From the NCBI RefSeq assembly GCF_040802235.1, contig NC_133167.1:45816001-45880000 (forward strand): 64,000 nucleotides of DNA, written 5' to 3'. Below the pieces are notes generated by a model. It saw nothing but the letters and a program-made list of their open reading frames with translations, made no database searches and was not told the origin of the DNA. The stretch is from Manis javanica (Eukaryota; Chordata; Mammalia; Pholidota; Manidae). Positions 1-10,308 of the stretch are shown one piece after another; positions within the stretch are counted from its first letter, which is position 1; every line of letters begins with the position of its first letter. A program made the position numbers and the translations under genes.

Positions 1-1240
1 GGAGGGATTATTGGACAGCTGTTTTTATTACATAGCTCTACACTATATTCTCTTTGCTATGAATTTCATGGGGCTTTAGGCAAAATCCTACAGCAATTCA
101 TAGTTGTGCACTGAAGGTTACCATGACATGCTCCCTGTCACACTTGGGCACCACAGTTCCAGCCCTGGAGTTCTCTCCTTTGGATACACCAAAACTCTGT
201 TATTAGGTAAACAAGCAGCAGCTGTGGAAATCAGACCTTAATTAAAACAAAGTCATATAAAGCTAGCTAACATGCACTTCCTCATTTTGGTCTGTGGCAT
301 AAAACTGTTTTAGCTTGAGAGTATTCATTTACCATCATTTTCTATTTCTGAGATGAAATTTCCACTCAGAGAAGTTTATAATGGTGTTAGCTCTCTTATA
401 CCTACTAGTAAACATTACAGACCAATGATACATCCAGAAACAAGCATTCAATAAAGGGAAATATTTTACATATTTCCAAAAGTATCTTAAGGGCTTTCTT
501 CATGTATTGCCCATTAATATCTCTGAGCCTATTTTATGCAACCCTGAAAACAGAAAACTGGGTATAGAATTACTGTAATTGCTACAATTTTTGTGCCCCA
601 GTGGTCAGAGCTTCCCAGTAAATAGAATGTGTGCCATTGTTCCAGTACCAAAAAAAAAAATCTAAGTGCCTCAAGATACAGTTTCAACAAATTCCAATTC
701 TCACTCTTCAACATGAAAGAAAACATCTCTATTGATTTCTGACACAAATAACTGGATCAAAAGAGCTTGCTGTTTTTGTTCAAGGTCCCTCTTTATCTCT
801 CTTTTATTGTTATGCCCTCCTCTGCTTCACTTGCCTTTGATTGGCTTGTTATAGAATGAACACAGTCATCTCCTGTTTCGAGCAAATTTTTCCCATGTAG
901 CATTTTGGGGCTATAAGGAACTGCAATCAGATGATCACACGATGTGTGGATGAAGTTTGAATTGGCTATGACATCGTCCAGATGTTCACATGCCTTCTTG
1001 GCACTGGATGCTGACTTTGTGGCCAGAGCCCTGATTTGGACTCACTGCTTCAATTATTGGTGGGTTGGGTACTGTCTTTGGTGATGGTACAGCTGGCAGC
1101 CTCTTGTCCAAGTGCAGGAAAAACTGTGGGAACTAAATGGTGGTACTTTTCCATTTTACAGTGAATATAGTATTTTGGGAACTCATATTTGAGTTTCACA
1201 AAGCCTGAGTTGTCTCCTAGGTATTCATTTATTCATTCTT
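1..1240. other. Unassigned sequence, no gene seen
   Basis: AT-rich, CpG-poor sequence. No repeat family, exon or RNA gene is recognised. The only frame above 70 codons (529-747, minus) has no known protein features and crosses an A-run near 650. Confidence 0.6.
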
Positions 1241-1242
1241 AA

Positions 1243-1590
1243 AAAAATTAAAACATAATTCACATACTACAAAATTCACTTTTTTAGAGTATGCATTTTC
1301 AGTGGTTTTTAGTTTTTCACAAAGTTGTGCAACCATCACCACTATTCAATTCTAGAATATTCTCACCACCCCAATAAGACTGGCAGTCATTCCCCATTCC
1401 CCCACATCCAAATTTCTGGTAGCCATTTATCTATTTTCTGTCTCTATGAATTTGCCTATACTGCACATTTCATTTTTAAATGACTGAATAATATTTGATT
1501 GTATGTATACATACACCACATTTTCCTTATCCATCAGTTGGTGGATGTTTGGGTTGTTTCCATCTTCTGGCTATTGTGAACATGAACAAT
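1243..1590 (-). mobile_element. L1M: Old L1 3' end, antisense
   Basis: On the plus strand this shows the characteristic antisense L1 3' end: an A-rich start, then the motifs ATTCACATAC, AAGTTGTGCAACCATCACCA and TCTGTCTCTATGAATTTGCC, followed by the reverse of the ORF2 end (ATAATATTTGATTGTATG and TTTGGGTTGTTTCCA). The element therefore lies on the minus strand with its 3' end near 1243. It is an old mammalian L1M-type copy with many substitutions and no coding capacity. Confidence 0.85.
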
Positions 1591-1599
1591 GTAACATTA

Positions 1600-1668
1600 T
1601 GTAGCCATTTTGGAAAACAGTTTGGTAGTTCCTCAAAAAGTTAAATATGGAGTTATCACATGACCAAA
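1600..1668 (+). mobile_element. L1M: L1 ORF2 fragment, left part (split by LTR)
   Basis: Sense-strand ORF2 3' region (GCCATTTTGGAAAACAGTTT, TTCCTCAAAAAGTTAAA, then TCACATGACC). The fragment stops at 1668, where the LTR begins, and resumes at 1972 with AATTCCACTCC. That is the text that follows the ATGACC motif in intact L1 ORF2, so both pieces come from one L1. Confidence 0.85.
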
Positions 1669-1971
1669 TGTCTTCCCAGTGGATTTCAGCCCTGGGCAAG
1701 TTCACTATGGATTCAATATGACCAAAGAAATTGACAGCCAAACATTCTTTGGAGTGAAAGGGTTTATTACCTGGCTTGTTCTCTGGGCAGTAGGTCGAGC
1801 ACTAGTGTCTCTGCCTCCACCCAGAGCACTGGGCTGAGCTCTCTATACAACACAATAATAGCTTATTGAACTAAAGGTGTGGAAGTGGTAGCCTAGCAAC
1901 AAGCCAGCTACATCATCAGATGGTTTAAGTTCAGTGAGAATCCTGGCCATAGGAACCCCAAATTACCCACA
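1669..1971 (-). mobile_element. Solo LTR of an ERV1-type retrovirus, 303 bp
   Basis: The unit starts TGTCTTCC and ends ACCCACA on the plus strand. It is flanked on both sides by CAAA (1665-1668 and 1972-1975), a perfect 4-bp target duplication as made by gammaretrovirus-like (ERV1) integrases. Read on the minus strand it runs TGTGGG...AGACA and carries AATAAA followed by CCCTTTCACTCC, an LTR-like polyadenylation signal. Removing it restores a continuous L1 ORF2 sequence, so the boundaries are well supported. No internal viral genes flank it, so it is a solo LTR left by recombination. The family is not named. Confidence 0.85.
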
Positions 1972-2162
1972 CAAAATAATTCCACTCCAAATGTGTACCG
2001 AAGAGAAATGAAAACAAGTCTACTGAAAACTTGGACATGAAAGCTCATGGTCACAATAGCCAAACAATGGAAACAGCCTAAATGTTCATCTATGATGAAT
2101 GGATAAAGAAAATGTGGTACATACATACAATCAAATATTATTCAGCCATAAACAAGTGAAAT
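1972..2162 (+). mobile_element. L1M: L1 ORF2 fragment, right part (split by LTR)
   Basis: Continues the L1 interrupted at 1668: AATTCCACTCC, AAGAGAAATGAAAACAAG, ACAATAGCCAAACAATGGAA, ATGGATAAAGAAAATGTGGT and TATTATTCAGCCATAAACAA. These correspond to the C-terminal end of ORF2. Stops and indels are present, so it is a relic. Confidence 0.85.
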
Positions 2163-2354
2163 GTCCAGGTTAGGCAAGCTTGATGAAATCCGACGTATCT
2201 ATAGTTCCTTTTCTTGCTCATTTTTACCAACTTTTTTTGAGTCCCTACATGATCCAAAATACAAAGATGAATTAAGATACCATTTCTGTCCTCAAGTCAA
2301 TCAGATTCTTGCATGACAAAAACAGACATGAACATACACTGGGGAGTCTTATTC

Positions 2355-2628
2355 TCAGACAGACTGATCATCTGCTTCATTCAGATCTTTGCTCAAATGT
2401 CCTCCTCAAAGACACCTTTCCTGGCCAGCTGATCTAAACACTATTTCCTCTTACTGTCTGCTGACCCTGTTCTTTATGGCTTCATGTCATTTGCCAGCTG
2501 TTTCTCTCTCACCAGGAGGTAAGTTCCACAGAGACAGGTATTTTGTCTGTCTTCACGGCTGAATCCCAAGCATCTACAACAGCACCTCGGACAGAGTAGA
2601 TGCCCAATAAAAATTGAAAAACAGTGTA
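2355..2628 (+). mobile_element. L2: L2 LINE 3' end
   Basis: Shows L2 3' landmarks in order: GCTCAAATGTCCTCCTCAAAGA, a CTTTCCTGGCCA step, AGGTAAGTTCCACAGAGACAGG, TTTTGTCTGTCTTCACGGCTG, ATCCCAAGCATCTACAACAG, and a terminal GTAGATGCCCAATAAA. Orientation is plus. It hosts a REST-like motif at 2578-2598. Confidence 0.85.
2578..2598 (+). promoter_or_regulatory. Candidate REST/NRSF (RE1) site inside L2
   Basis: The two half-motifs CAGCACC (2580-2586) and CGGACAG (2588-2594) sit at the spacing of the canonical RE1 element. By eye about 15 of 21 positions fit the consensus. The L2 3' consensus at this point reads close to CAGCACCTAGAACAG, and the change to CGGACAG moves it towards RE1. L2 elements are a known source of RE1 sites. 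Occupancy is not shown. Confidence 0.4.
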
Positions 2629-2629
2629 G

Positions 2630-3140
2630 GTGTTGCTCTTATAGACAGATTAATTCTATTGAGGAAAGGAAAAAATGGGGAGGCTTGAGCAGAGTCTAGA
2701 AGGATATGATGGTGACACTCTGAAAAAACAAACAAAGAGAAAGAATTCTAGCAGAGGAGATGCATGGACTAAGTTGAATTAAATTGTTTTGGGAGGATTT
2801 GTGGATCGCATTTATCAATGTGTCAAGTATAAATACGTTAATTCGTGTACTATTTTATTGTAAATATTATCTTTGATTCATATTTATTTGACCTTCTTCA
2901 GGAGTATTGACACCATATTGAAAACTGCATTTTTTTTTTTTAGAAAAAATCCAAAGAGGGTGGGAAATAGAAGCATTGTTGCTTTTTTTTTTTCTACTAG
3001 AAGTTTTGAGCTCTTCCTCTTGGATTCTGAGCCTCCTTAGTCTTCCATGTAGTAAATTTAATATTGACCAACTTCTGGGTTATTGTTATTTATTGTTATT
3101 CATTTTTGTATGTTATAATGTTTTTCATAAATACTATTTT
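2630..3140. other. Unassigned AT-rich sequence
   Basis: No gene or recognisable repeat. Contains T-runs near 2931-2941 and 2982-2992. Confidence 0.5.
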
Positions 3141-3144
3141 TTCA

Positions 3145-3312
3145 AAGCACCCTTACAATTATCATCTCATTCAATACTTTCAAAGCAATCCTGTGAATAT
3201 AATAGGGCAAATAGTATGTCTGTTTTACGGAAGATGCAACTGAGTGCAGAGGTTAAGTACTTGACCACGCTTATCCAGCTGATTAGTGAAACATCTAGAA
3301 CTCACAGCCAGT
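3145..3312 (-). mobile_element. MIR: MIR SINE, antisense
   Basis: Reverse of the tRNA-derived MIR core and 3' part: ATCATCTCATTCAATACTTTC, GTTTTACGGAAGATGCAACT, AGTGCAGAGGTTAAGTACTTG, and an ending with ACTCACAGCCAGTTCTC. Orientation is minus. Confidence 0.8.
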
Positions 3313-3319
3313 TCTCCTG

Positions 3320-3950
3320 ATGGCAGCAGTGTTATCACTGCTTCTAGCAACTGCATTTTTGTGTGTGTGTTCCTAAAATAGAGCAAAGAGTAGAAGGATA
3401 ATTGCCTCAATATCAGGCTTCACTTTAAAATCCATAGACTAATTTAGTACTGACTACACAAGTACAGAAAATTAGATCTTCAGAGGAAACTACACTGTTA
3501 TGAAGGAGTCCAATTTCTTCCTATTGGTATAAATTAATGAGATAAAACTACTTTAAAACTACTTTAAGATTCAGTAGTAACTTTGAAATGCCTTTAAATA
3601 CTTACTAAAAAGTGAAATAAGAATCCAGTGCCAACAAAGTCCTAGTGAAACTGGTGCACTCACACACCCAGCACCTGGCATGGTGCACTGTCCTCATGGA
3701 GCACAGTGGGGAAGTAAGAACCCAAACAGCCATAAAGGCATTCATAACTTTTAGTCCAATTCTCCTTCCAGAGAATTTATCCTGAAGACATGATTCTGTT
3801 AATACTGATTTTTAAAAGTCAAAACAGAAGTCTGTATTAAAATATAACTAACTGCAATTGCTGGACATCAATAAAATGTGTATTTAGATTCAGAGAACAC
3901 TAAGTGTGTAAGTTCAGCGGGTTTCTTCTGCAGACTTCAAAGTGCTCAGT
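3320..3950. other. Unassigned sequence
   Basis: AT-rich, no recognisable gene or repeat. Confidence 0.5.
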
Positions 3951-3954
3951 CCTG

Positions 3955-4170
3955 TGTAATGGCGACTGGCACCTCTTCCTAAGCTCAGAGCTGAGTGCAG
4001 TGGGGATGCGCTCCGAAGCTGCAGTGCTCGGAACATGCGTGCATACGGGACGAGCGTTTGGAAGCGCGGCAAACTCACGTGGGCGAGAGCGTTGCGGCTG
4101 GACATGCTGCTCCTCCCCTTCTGCTTCCTCGATCTACCGCCCGCTTTACCCAAATTAACATGTACAGATG
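3955..4170. promoter_or_regulatory. CpG-rich patch with E-box and XRE/HRE cores
   Basis: I count about 17 CpG dinucleotides in some 190 bases, against almost none in the surrounding kilobases. Inside are CACGTG (E-box, 4076-4081), whose ACGTG part followed by GGC also fits a hypoxia-response core, and GCGTG (4037-4041), an XRE core. Short reading frames overlap it on both strands, as expected for GC-rich DNA, and none resembles a known protein. It could be an unmethylated regulatory element, a weak promoter, or the remnant of a CpG-rich mobile element. No TATA box or initiator stands out. Confidence 0.4.
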
Positions 4171-6220
4171 GATGTCTCACCTATTGTACATTGTTTATTC
4201 TTCTCTCCGGTGCTTTCCAGCCAGATCTACAGTGTCCCACCCTGAAATGGAGAGGTAAAACTTGGCGTTTTGGTCAGAGCCTGTTGAGAACCCCACTACC
4301 AAAATAGCCTATAGGGCTGACTGTGAACTTCCAGCACCACAGGGAAAAAAGAAAAAAGAATTATTTACCTACTTAGACTTGGCTTGACTTGAAGAAATGT
4401 GTTACAGTAAAGAATATGGCATTAAAATGTAAGTTAGGAAAAAGTAGAACTGATTAAATTTCAGATGTTTTCCTGCATCAGATTCAGATAGCCATATTAG
4501 CATTTTCCCTCTGGACCTGTAAGTCAAGTGTACTTATATGAATTTAAGCAAATACTTAGATTGCCCTAACTTCTCAGGGCTAGTGCAAACAGCTTGGGTA
4601 GGGACCACTGGTGGCTTTCGATTCTTTGTTACTGATAACACATTTTTCTGATTCTTAAGTCTCAAAGCTATGTTGTAGCTTTCACTTCCACCACCTGCTT
4701 GTGTTTCTCTGCTGTCCACCTTCATTTCTCAATCCCCCTCTTGGAATTTGGTCTTACTGGGAGGATTAAGAAAAGAAAAACATAACTCTTTGCTGAGCTC
4801 ATTTTACCATGTTACATTATAGCTACGAGGAAGAGAGCTTTTCGAAGACTCAAATTGAATTTTGTTGTACTACAGAGTAAGTCAGAAAGAGCCAGAGGTG
4901 AGAGACTCAAACACCACAGGTTCTAAGCCTTAATCAATCTTATTTTGCTCTCTAGAGAAACCAGTTTATTTCATTCCAATTTAAGATGACTCTTCAGGGA
5001 TACAATTGTTCCATATACTTTAAGCCTATTGTTTCCCAGGGGTTTAATAACCACAATGTGGCAAAAAAAAGTATTACATGGCCCTCCTTAAAGCATTTGC
5101 CTCTATTTCTGAGATAATGAAAGTGACAGGAAAAGGGTTTTTCTCAAGGACCAAGGCCTCAAAGAAGATAGGTAGCTCTTCTTAGTCTTTGTGTCTTATT
5201 GGTTTCTGTAGTCAAGGATGTTCTTGGGATATTCCAGGCCTCAGAGTGTTGCTACCGTATGTCATTTATAGTTGGATAACCTGTGAGAAAAAAACAGCTT
5301 TCAGTTAATTGTTCTGCATCCACAGGCCCTGAAAGAAAGCAGAAAAAGGGAAAAGAAACCAGCACTTTGAACTGCACTTTATTTGCTGTAGACATATGAG
5401 GCAATATGATCATGCTGTTTGCTTAGAGAACCAATAAAAATCCAGAAGCCTGAAGTGGGATACCTTTAAATGGGAACTTGCACTTGCACTCCTTTTTCAT
5501 CATCATGCCTTAAATGTCCACAGAGTGCTGAGCATTAAACAAAGTGAATAAAGCATGTCATCTCTCTTCTCAAACACTCACAAAGAGAAAGGCAACTTAA
5601 CAGAGAGCTGTATGTGTTCACAGTTCATGTAAAATATACCCTCAAAGTGGTAGTTTCAGGCAATGGTATACATGTGGGGGAAGACTACATATGATCTTGT
5701 GGAGGTGGAAAATGGGGTAAGGGGTTGGGGGATGCAGACTCCAGGGATAAAGTCAAACACCATCAACTATGGTTGACCCACTGTGAATTCAGCTAGTGTA
5801 CATTTTAGGAAAAGGAAGAGCGTAGAAAAGAGGACTAAGAGGATATCAGACCTGAAAAGAATATTATGGAGTATACACCAGATGTTGCAGATTGACAACT
5901 CATGGACAGAACTGGGCCTGTGTTGTTTGGTTTGCCAGGGTGTGTGCGTTTAGCAAATTTAGATTTGAAATACTTTTAGGCTGGGAAGAACTCCAAGATT
6001 CAGGATGGTTTCCAACCCAGTCCATTGTCTTACACCTAGTATACTTCACGCAGAATTCTTGCCTGCTCCCTGAAGGCATTTGCCTTAGTGTCCATGAAAG
6101 AGGTCCATTTTGCAATGAGGAAATCAAGCTCTGAAGGACGTAGCTACCAAGACCATGTAGCTAACTACAGCAGAGCTCGTGACAGAATGTATGTTCCTTA
6201 ACTCCCAGCTCAAAAAATAA
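4171..6220. other. Unassigned sequence, no gene seen
   Basis: Two kilobases without a recognised repeat or exon. The overlapping frames at 5892-6134 (plus) and 5900-6127 (minus) mirror each other and have no family resemblance. A weak L2-like antisense trace may lie near 5510-5560. Confidence 0.5.
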
Positions 6221-6221
6221 C

Positions 6222-6400
6222 AGCTCTCATTCATTTTGCGCCAGGCAATGTGCTAAAAGCATTCTGTATATTATCTTACTGAATTCTCACAACTACCTTA
6301 GGAGGCAGGTCCTGATTATCATCTCTGCTTCATGGATGGGGAAACTGAAATTCAAAGAGGTGAAGGAAATTCATCACTCAGTGATGAAATCTGTTGGCAA
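6222..6400 (-). mobile_element. MIR: MIR SINE, antisense
   Basis: GCCAGGCAATGTGCTAAAAG, then TATTATCTTACTGAATTCTCAC, GGAGGCAGGTCCTGATTATC, and GGGGAAACTGAAATTCAAAG. These are the reverse MIR 3' half and core in the correct order. Confidence 0.85.
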
Positions 6401-6794
6401 AGTCTTTCACTTCTATCTCTTCTGTTCCATGTTTCTTAAACTAGGTATTTAGGAGAAAATACTGGTGGCTTTGTTTCTGGTTTTGAAGGGGCCAGATTAA
6501 GCAAAGTAGCTCATACAGAAAACCAGGCGGAATATTTGCTCAAATAAAATGTTTCAGTAACATTATCTTTGTTAAAATCAACTATAAAAGCTATAAAGTA
6601 CCCCAAAGATGCCTGATATTTTATATAAATTATACACATAAATGGGCACATTTACTATAACTTAGAGAAATGAGCCTTTTAATCAGAGCCACTGCTCTGA
6701 CTTTGATTGTAAGAATCCTAGTTTGATTTTTTTACCTCCTGGAAAGACTGAGGACATTTGCATGGTCACTAGGTTTGCCATATTCTTATTTCTC

Positions 6795-6814
6795 TTTTTT
6801 TTTTTTTTTTTTTT
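6795..6814. repeat. (T)20 homopolymer
   Basis: Uninterrupted run of 20 T. The flanks show no SINE or L1 body in antisense, so it cannot be assigned as a retroelement tail. Confidence 0.9.
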
Positions 6815-7775
6815 GGTGACAGCCCAAGCTGGCTTTAGATTTCAAAGAGAGAAAAGTGATAGAAGAATACCTGGAGTATTTTTAAAAGGGGCTTTGCAAT
6901 CAAATGAATATATAAATGGTTCTCGCTTTATGCTATAGAAAGGTCCTAAGAGATTGTAATTACATCTTTTTTTAGGGTGGCACTGACTCCAATTTCACAG
7001 TGTAGTAGGAGAGCTATAAGAAAGATTGTGTGTGATCAATGAATCTTTTTGTAAAGCAAAGAATCATTTGAAACACAAATGATCACCCACCAACACATCT
7101 ATTTTACCAGATACAATTTTCACATAGTATGTCTCTTAAAAATGAAGCACAACTATGAAAAAATTTTAAATGTTAAAATTTTTCCTAGATAATCTTATAA
7201 TACTCAGAAACATGCCCCAGATCTTGATATTAGTGTATGCTAGTTCTAAGCAACAGAAGCAGTAAAAGCAATGTACATTTGGGATTGGTTTCCCAGGACT
7301 GATAGATAATAGTGAAGAAATATTGATTTTTCCTTGTCTATTTCTTTTTCATTCTTTACCACATGCTTCAAAGGGGTCAGCTCCAAGCCATATACTCTTT
7401 TGCACCAAAAATTACATCTTTGAAACAGGAGAACTCTCCCTTTCTCCCCCTTCCTATCAGATAAAACAGTGAAGAAGCTAAAACCTTTGGTGAGCCATAG
7501 AATCCTTTGTTTCTTCAGTGCTTTATGAAATGAGAGAGCATGTGAAGTTCACATAAGAGACAGTAAGCTCTCCTGAGATATTTAGACTCAACTCAAAAGC
7601 TGGGGGGATCAGAATTTGGGGCAAATTCCATCTTTTTGCCATTTAGTGCTTTAACATGTGGTTTAGTATAACTTCCTTCTACAACATCTCTGGGCTGTTA
7701 GTGGCTCTCACAAATGTACAGAGCCACTGTTTAAACTTGGGGTATGTGAAGGAGCCCCTACCTCTTGGTAATATC
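6815..7775. other. Unassigned AT-rich sequence
   Basis: No gene or clearly recognisable repeat. Confidence 0.5.
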
Positions 7776-7779
7776 TGGG

Positions 7780-7925
7780 AGAGCAGGACTCTGAAATAAA
7801 TTCAGTGTAGGGAGGCCCACATTCTAGTCCAAGCTGTGTGACCCTGGACTATTCCTTTGCAACTATTTTTCCATAAAGGTTACAGTACCTGCTATACCCA
7901 CATCTGAGGTGGGAGTGTTAGTGTG
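7780..7925 (+). mobile_element. MIR: Degenerate MIR SINE
   Basis: GGACTCTGAAATAAATTCAG, TTCTAGTCCAAGCTGTGTGACC and GGACTATTCCTTTGC follow the order of the MIR 5' part and core, but drift is strong. Confidence 0.5.
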
Positions 7926-8260
7926 AGGGGACATAGGAATACAGCAATAGGGTTCCCAGAGGGGAGAAAACCTACAAGCATGCATGATAGGGAAGAGACT
8001 CTATCTGCCATTCTCCCTCCTCTGTCCTTGGCTATGGTGTCCAAGGAGACAGACCCCGCTTAATACTCAGGTCGAGCTGAGATGGGAGAACAAGCTTCTT
8101 CAGGCAGACACACCATTCCTCTAGACCATCTCTGACCAAGACCCTCTGGCCCTAATCCCAAATATAATCAGGCTATCAAGTGTACATATTACTCTTTTCT
8201 CTTTTTTTTCCTTTTCTGCCTCTTTCTTTGTCATATTTGATTTTAGTGTTTTTTTCCACT
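7926..8260. other. Unassigned sequence
   Basis: No gene or repeat recognised. Includes a pyrimidine-rich segment at 8190-8230. Confidence 0.5.
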
Positions 8261-8264
8261 TAAG

Positions 8265-8985
8265 ATTTTCATTGTGCAACATAACACACATTGAGAAAAG
8301 TACATAACAAAAATGTCCAGTTTAACTAATGCTAAAGAAAATATCCATATAAACCACCTAAGTGGGTAGAACACTGCCATTCTCCCGCAACAGAAATGCC
8401 CAGTCAGCCCTTTCTAAATCACAGACCCCTTTTCTTTCCTAGAGGTAAACTATCCTGACTTTTTGATAATTTATTTTTGAAATTAGATTTACCATTATAT
8501 TATGCATCCCCCATGAGTAAAATTTATTTCCCTGTTTTTCAACTTTATGTAAATGGAACAATATTATATGCATTTCTGTGCCTTTTCCCTCTCAACATTA
8601 AGTTTTTTTATCTGAAATGATATTATTGCACATCTTTCTAGATGGCCTATTTATTGTTATATAGTATCCCATTGTATATTTCTCCCACAGTTTACATATC
8701 TGTTCTACTGTTAAAGGATATTTGAGTTGCTGTCAGTGTGGGTATTATAGACAATGCTGTGATGCATGGATTAGAAGTGCTGGGTCATAGATAATCTCAA
8801 AACTGTTATGCAATGCGGTTGTACCAGTATTTATTCTCACTGCACACAACATATAACAGATTCAATTGTTCCACTTTTTTGACAATACCTGGTATAGTCA
8901 AACAAAAATTTTTGCCAACATGAGTATATAATGATATCTCATTGTGGTTCTAATTTGCATTTTCTGATTTTTAATTGTTTTTTTT
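8265..8985 (-). mobile_element. L1M: Old L1 3' end, antisense
   Basis: Follows the antisense 3' end of an old L1ME/L1M5-like element: AGAGGTAAACTATCCTGAC, TTTTCAACTTTATGTAAATGG, GTATCCCATTGTATAT, TAGAAGTGCTGGGTCATAGAT, GCGGTTGTACCAGTATTTA, TGATATCTCATTGTGGTTCT. Minus orientation, heavily mutated. Confidence 0.8.
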
Positions 8986-9069
8986 TAATAGTAATAATCC
9001 AAAACCTCTTCAGCCTTTTCTATCTCTGATCCTTAGTCCCTAGACTCCAGTCCCTTCACGGTTCCCAAG

Positions 9070-9425
9070 CTGCTGTTCTTTCTCTCACCACTGGGCCTTT
9101 GCACATACTGATCTCCATGTCTGGCTCCCTCCTGTCTGGCTCACTTTCCTCTCAGTTAGGTCTTTGGTTGGATATTGTGTGCCTGGCCCTTCAAGTGCCT
9201 CCCCTGTCTCCCCACAGCACCATGTCATTGACCCACATCCCAGTGAGTTGCAGTTGCTGTTTTAATTCTCCCATACTAGGCTGTGAGTTCTCTGAGGGCA
9301 AGGGACCATGCCTCATGCCTCACTTGTCACTTATCTTCTAGCTAGCATAGCTAGCTAGCATAGCACTTAACTGCTAGCATAGGACCTAGTTCACAGTGGA
9401 TGCTGAACAAATATTTATAAAATGT
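9070..9425 (+). mobile_element. L2: L2 LINE 3' end
   Basis: Begins with GGGCCTTTGCACATACTGA and continues to TCTCAGTTAGGTCTTTGG, GAGTTCTCTGAGGGCAAGGG, then the 3' end CAGTGGATGCTGAACAAATA. A small local duplication of GCTAGCATAG (three copies, starting at 9341, 9354 and 9373) has expanded inside it. Confidence 0.85.
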
Positions 9426-9609
9426 CCCAAAGTGAATGACCCATAATATACTCAAATGTTTAAATTCTCAGTGGAACTGGAGTTGAGTTTAATTGAAATG
9501 AAAATATCTCGTAAATTATTCAACCCAAGAATCTAAACCCTTAAAAACTAAATGTGCATCTTTATCATTTTGTGGCCTCACTGAAATACTAGTAACTTTA
9601 ACTCCATTC

Positions 9610-9750
9610 ATACTGAATTTTGAGCAGGTAGGGAACTTAGAGATTATGTGTTATATATGTGTCATTTTACAAATGAGGAACTAGAAGCCCAGAGAGGTTG
9701 ACATGAGCACAGTCACACAGCTGGATAAAGCTGAGATGGACATCCCTATC
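9610..9750 (-). repeat. MIR-like ancient SINE relic, antisense
   Basis: Text such as CATTTTACAAATGAGGAACT, AGCCCAGAGAGGTTGA and CAGTCACACAGCTGGA matches the reverse of a tRNA-type ancient mammalian SINE. I cannot tell MIR from related families. Confidence 0.55.
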
Positions 9751-9984
9751 TCCTAAGAACTTTTTTTCATCTCAGAAGTGGTTTGTTATCAGTTAGGGTA
9801 AAAAGTGGTTTTCATCTGGAATGAAATAGGTATCCACCAAGGAATTCAGTGAGAGACAACAAACTTTTTGTATCTGGGTGTGGCTACTACTGGTAAGTGA
9901 TGTGAGACTAGGAGCCATAAACTGCAAGGCTCCAAATCCCCCAGAATACTTTGATCCTTGTCTTCAGTTGTTCTGAGGGCACTG

Positions 9985-10220
9985 ATTTGTCCGCTGGGCG
10001 GGCCTGGGAGCTCTGAGCCCGAGTGCCATAGCTCCTAGAAGTGGCTCCTGGGTCACTAAATCATGAAGGTCTCCTGTCCACTCCGAAGTCCACGACCGCC
10101 ACTGCTGGCCGCCACAGCGAAGTACAGTGGCATGGGGGAGGGCCGTCCTGGGCTCCCCTGGCTGAGGTGGCCCCTGAGCTGGGGCTTCCTGGTGTAACTC
10201 TGTGTATAGGTGACCTTTGG
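9985..10220. promoter_or_regulatory. GC-rich, CpG-enriched patch next to CA repeat
   Basis: Local rise in GC with about ten CpGs between 9990 and 10160, a GC box GGGCGGG (9996-10002), and TGACCTTTG (10211-10219), the reverse of an orphan nuclear receptor half-site. Frames crossing it run into the CA repeat and encode only Thr/His or Val/Cys stretches, so they are not genes. It may be a regulatory element. The only evidence is composition and motifs. Confidence 0.3.
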
Positions 10221-10245
10221 CTCACTCTTCAAACACACACGCACA

Positions 10246-10247
<2 letters not shown>

Positions 10248-10305
<58 letters not shown>
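10248..10305. repeat. (CA)29 microsatellite
   Basis: Uninterrupted CA dinucleotides over 58 bases, preceded by an imperfect CA lead-in from 10232. Its length and purity make it likely to be polymorphic. Confidence 0.97.

Positions 10306-10308
<3 letters not shown>

Noticed and set aside
4327..4348. Partial REST-like motif (CCAGCACCACAGG)
   Set aside because: The right half-site GGACAG is missing, so it does not meet RE1 requirements.
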